Source of the DNA: Nodularia sp. LEGE 06071
Lineage (GTDB): Bacteria > Cyanobacteriota > Cyanobacteriia > Cyanobacteriales > Nostocaceae
Direction of reading: 5' to 3'
NCBI RefSeq assembly: GCF_015207755.1
Contig: NZ_JADEWH010000005.1
Coordinates: 124,001-188,000, forward strand
Length of the DNA stretch: 64,000 bases
Below the pieces are notes generated by a model, which was not told where the DNA came from, did not search any database, and was given only the letters and a program-made list of their open reading frames with translations. This document shows, piece after piece, positions 62,345 to 64,000 of this stretch (within the stretch, counting starts at the first letter, position 1; each line of letters begins with the position of its first letter). A program made the translations under genes and the position numbers.

Positions 62345-64000
62345 TTATGGTTTGTTTATTAAGATGATACTTTTGGGATTGAGTAATAGTAATTGTGCGG
62401 GTAAAACTTTACTCTGTTGTTCATCCCAGGTTGCTGTAGCTGCTGATAGGGATGGTTCTAAGGTTTTGGGACGAGAGGAGAGATAAAGTGCATCTAAATC
62501 TACTGCAATTACACCTGTGATATTCTGGATAGCAGCGATCGCCTCTGAAGTAGTCACAGATTGTCCAAAACTCCGCCTTTCAAAGGAAAATGTTTCCTGT
62601 AATGCAGTGCGAATTGCTGCTAATACTGGTTTGACTTCCCGTCGAGAATCTATCAAAATCTTAGCCTCCAAATTAAATAGCAATGGTTGATAGCTACCGA
62701 TTTGCACATCTATCTGTTCCGGGGCGCGAGCTTTGGCGATCGCCTGCTCTAAATTGGTGTAAAGTTGAGAATCTGGCGTTACTGCTTTCCCATTCACCGC
62801 CCCAATGGTCATATAAACAATGGGAATAGACTGATTAGGTATCACTTCCGCCTTGGCTTTACCAATACCAGCAAAAGCCCGACTAAAGTCTTCAAAGTCT
62901 TGTAGAGAGACGATTCTATCCAAGGTGCGGACAGTTAGAGGTGCGCTGGTTCTTGCTTCATTTAATGCTTCTCTGGCTGCTGCGCCTGTTGCGGGTACAG
63001 GGTTTGTGACTTCCCGAATTCCCAAAGGTCGAGTTTTCAGTAAACTTAAGCTATCCTGTGCAATTTCTCCCGCTAACCCAATACCACTACGGTAACGCGC
63101 CATGATGTTTTCTAAACCACTGGGTAAACGTGCGCCTTTTTCACCATCTCCAAAGGTAATTGTCGTTGTGCCATCGTCATCTATGCGAGTAATATAATTT
63201 TGATCCAGGTGATTCAGTCCATACAATGAAGGGACTTCTTCCCAACGCACACCATCGACAAATAATTCTAAGGTAGTCTTAGCACCACTAGGAGTAGTTG
63301 CGGAAATGTAAGTCAGTGGTGGTTTATTTAATATAAAGTTTTGATTAGCTAAAGTACCATCACCGCTTCCTAAAACTTCCTCAATTGTCTCACCATGAGT
63401 CGCCGGAGTCACATTGGCGTAAATCACTGTAGTTGCAGGATCATAGCTATTTTGTAATGCTGTGCTTAAAGTGAGAATCGGTTGTAATTGGTCGTTTGGT
63501 GGTGTTTTGATTATACAAACCTCACTCACAATTTGATCATCTATGGAGGCTGGTTGTAAACTAATATCTTCTGGTGCATTCACTTCTAGAAAACCTTCAA
63601 ATCCGTTTCTATCTCGTAAATGCCATATTTGAGATTTTGGTGGTGAAAGTAATTGTAGTAAGTCGCCAATTTTAACCTCCACAGATGACAAGCCGTCAGG
63701 AGCGGTTAAAATGCCATATTTCTCCATTTTGGTACGGATGCGTTTACCACTGACAATGATGGTTTTTTCTGCTTCTAACCCTGAGACATACTCACTCAAA
63801 TAAATCTGATTTTCTCGAATCGGATCATGAAATATTTTTTGTTGTTGAATTTGAATACTCAAAGTTTCATCGGCTAGATTTAAACTTTCACTTTGAGCTA
63901 AAACTATGGTTTGACGCAGGTTGAAATCATTAGTGTTGAAACTATCTGCTGATAAAATACGGGTGATTTTATTATTTAGTCCAAAGTCTCGACGGGTGAT
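62345..64000 (-). CDS. baseplate assembly protein, J-like (partial, cut by window end)
   Basis: The reading frame is open through the right edge, so only the C-terminal 551 residues are visible. The visible N-terminal part ITRRDFGLNNKITRI and the QSESLNLA phrase are characteristic of the large putative baseplate assembly protein of contractile injection systems. Further on, the baseplate_J/gp47-like domain shows TRIDDDGTTTITFGDGEKGARLPSG near the middle, then LDRIVSLQDFEDFSRAF and a C-terminal ferredoxin-like end. It would form part of the wedge of the baseplate. The true start lies beyond the window. A TTG at 63862 is not the start, because homology continues upstream. Confidence 0.88.
   Translation of the reverse strand: MTRRDFGLNNKITRILSADSFNTNDFNLRQTIVLAQSESLNLADETLSIQIQQQKIFHDPIRENQIYLSEYVSGLEAEKTIIVSGKRIRTKMEKYGILTAPDGLSSVEVKIGDLLQLLSPPKSQIWHLRDRNGFEGFLEVNAPEDISLQPASIDDQIVSEVCIIKTPPNDQLQPILTLSTALQNSYDPATTVIYANVTPATHGETIEEVLGSGDGTLANQNFILNKPPLTYISATTPSGAKTTLELFVDGVRWEEVPSLYGLNHLDQNYITRIDDDGTTTITFGDGEKGARLPSGLENIMARYRSGIGLAGEIAQDSLSLLKTRPLGIREVTNPVPATGAAAREALNEARTSAPLTVRTLDRIVSLQDFEDFSRAFAGIGKAKAEVIPNQSIPIVYMTIGAVNGKAVTPDSQLYTNLEQAIAKARAPEQIDVQIGSYQPLLFNLEAKILIDSRREVKPVLAAIRTALQETFSFERRSFGQSVTTSEAIAAIQNITGVIAVDLDALYLSSRPKTLEPSLSAATATWDEQQSKVLPAQLLLLNPKSIILINKP

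Noticed and set aside
54414-64000. Prophage interpretation of the tail-like genes.
   Set aside because: No integrase, terminase, capsid, holin or lysin gene is visible; the tail-I-like and DUF6519-like parts are more usual in contractile injection systems. The right flank is not visible, so this remains open.

Overview
The window is chromosomal DNA from a filamentous, most likely heterocyst-forming cyanobacterium (Nostocales: Nostoc, Anabaena, Nodularia or a relative). The evidence is a complete phycocyanin operon with several CpcG rod-core linkers, a PatA heterocyst-pattern regulator close to it, chlM, ccmP, a cyanobacterial sucrose synthase, very frequent HIP1 palindromes (GCGATCGC), and many heptamer-type short tandem repeats in intergenic DNA. 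I cannot name the genus from sequence alone.

Layout. 1-8.5 kb: housekeeping genes: purE and nagA (divergent across a heptamer repeat), a small acidic protein plus HNH nuclease pair, a CPA2 cation/H+ antiporter with tandem USP domains, chlM, two tandem paralogous membrane proteins, a DUF423 protein and a lipoprotein. 8.6-13.2 kb: a coiled-coil membrane protein and a bifunctional proline dehydrogenase/P5C dehydrogenase. 13.5-19.2 kb, plus strand: a sulfite-oxidase-fold lipoprotein coupled to a HAMP adenylate/guanylate cyclase, an SDR, an HD protein, the tandem-BMC carboxysome shell protein CcmP and a pentapeptide-repeat protein. 19.5-22.2 kb: an AT-rich accessory island with a PD-(D/E)XK-like protein facing an AAA ATPase, closed by a MITE-like element with perfect 15-bp terminal inverted repeats. 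22.2-28.8 kb, minus strand: cpcB-A-C-D-E-F and three cpcG genes. 29.5-32.8 kb: an RluD-type pseudouridine synthase, a 1.26-kb gene-free stretch and patA.

32.9-40.4 kb holds a tight six-gene minus-strand operon (GH/GT2 fusion, ABC exporter, methyltransferase, GNAT, FAD monooxygenase, methyltransferase) that looks like an undescribed glycoconjugate or small-molecule synthesis and export unit. 40.9-44.3 kb: cobA/cbiX (siroheme/cobalamin branch), a Ser/Thr kinase fused to a GUN4 domain, a DUF4359 protein and tRNA-His. 44.5-45.9 kb: a TnpB-type insertion element with a divergent ribbon-helix-helix gene. 46.2-54.3 kb: sucrose synthase, a peptidoglycan-binding protein, a Ca2+/H+ exchanger and a GH57-family protein.

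54.4-64.0 kb, minus strand, is one end of a contractile-injection-system-like or phage-tail-like locus: a repeat-built fibre with an S74 chaperone end, a 1536-residue tail-I-like protein with propeller repeats and an internal hydrophobic segment, and a baseplate-J-like protein cut by the window edge. Comparisons with Anabaena PCC 7120 (pec operon and CpcG3/CpcL apparently missing here) come from memory of that genome and should be checked by alignment.
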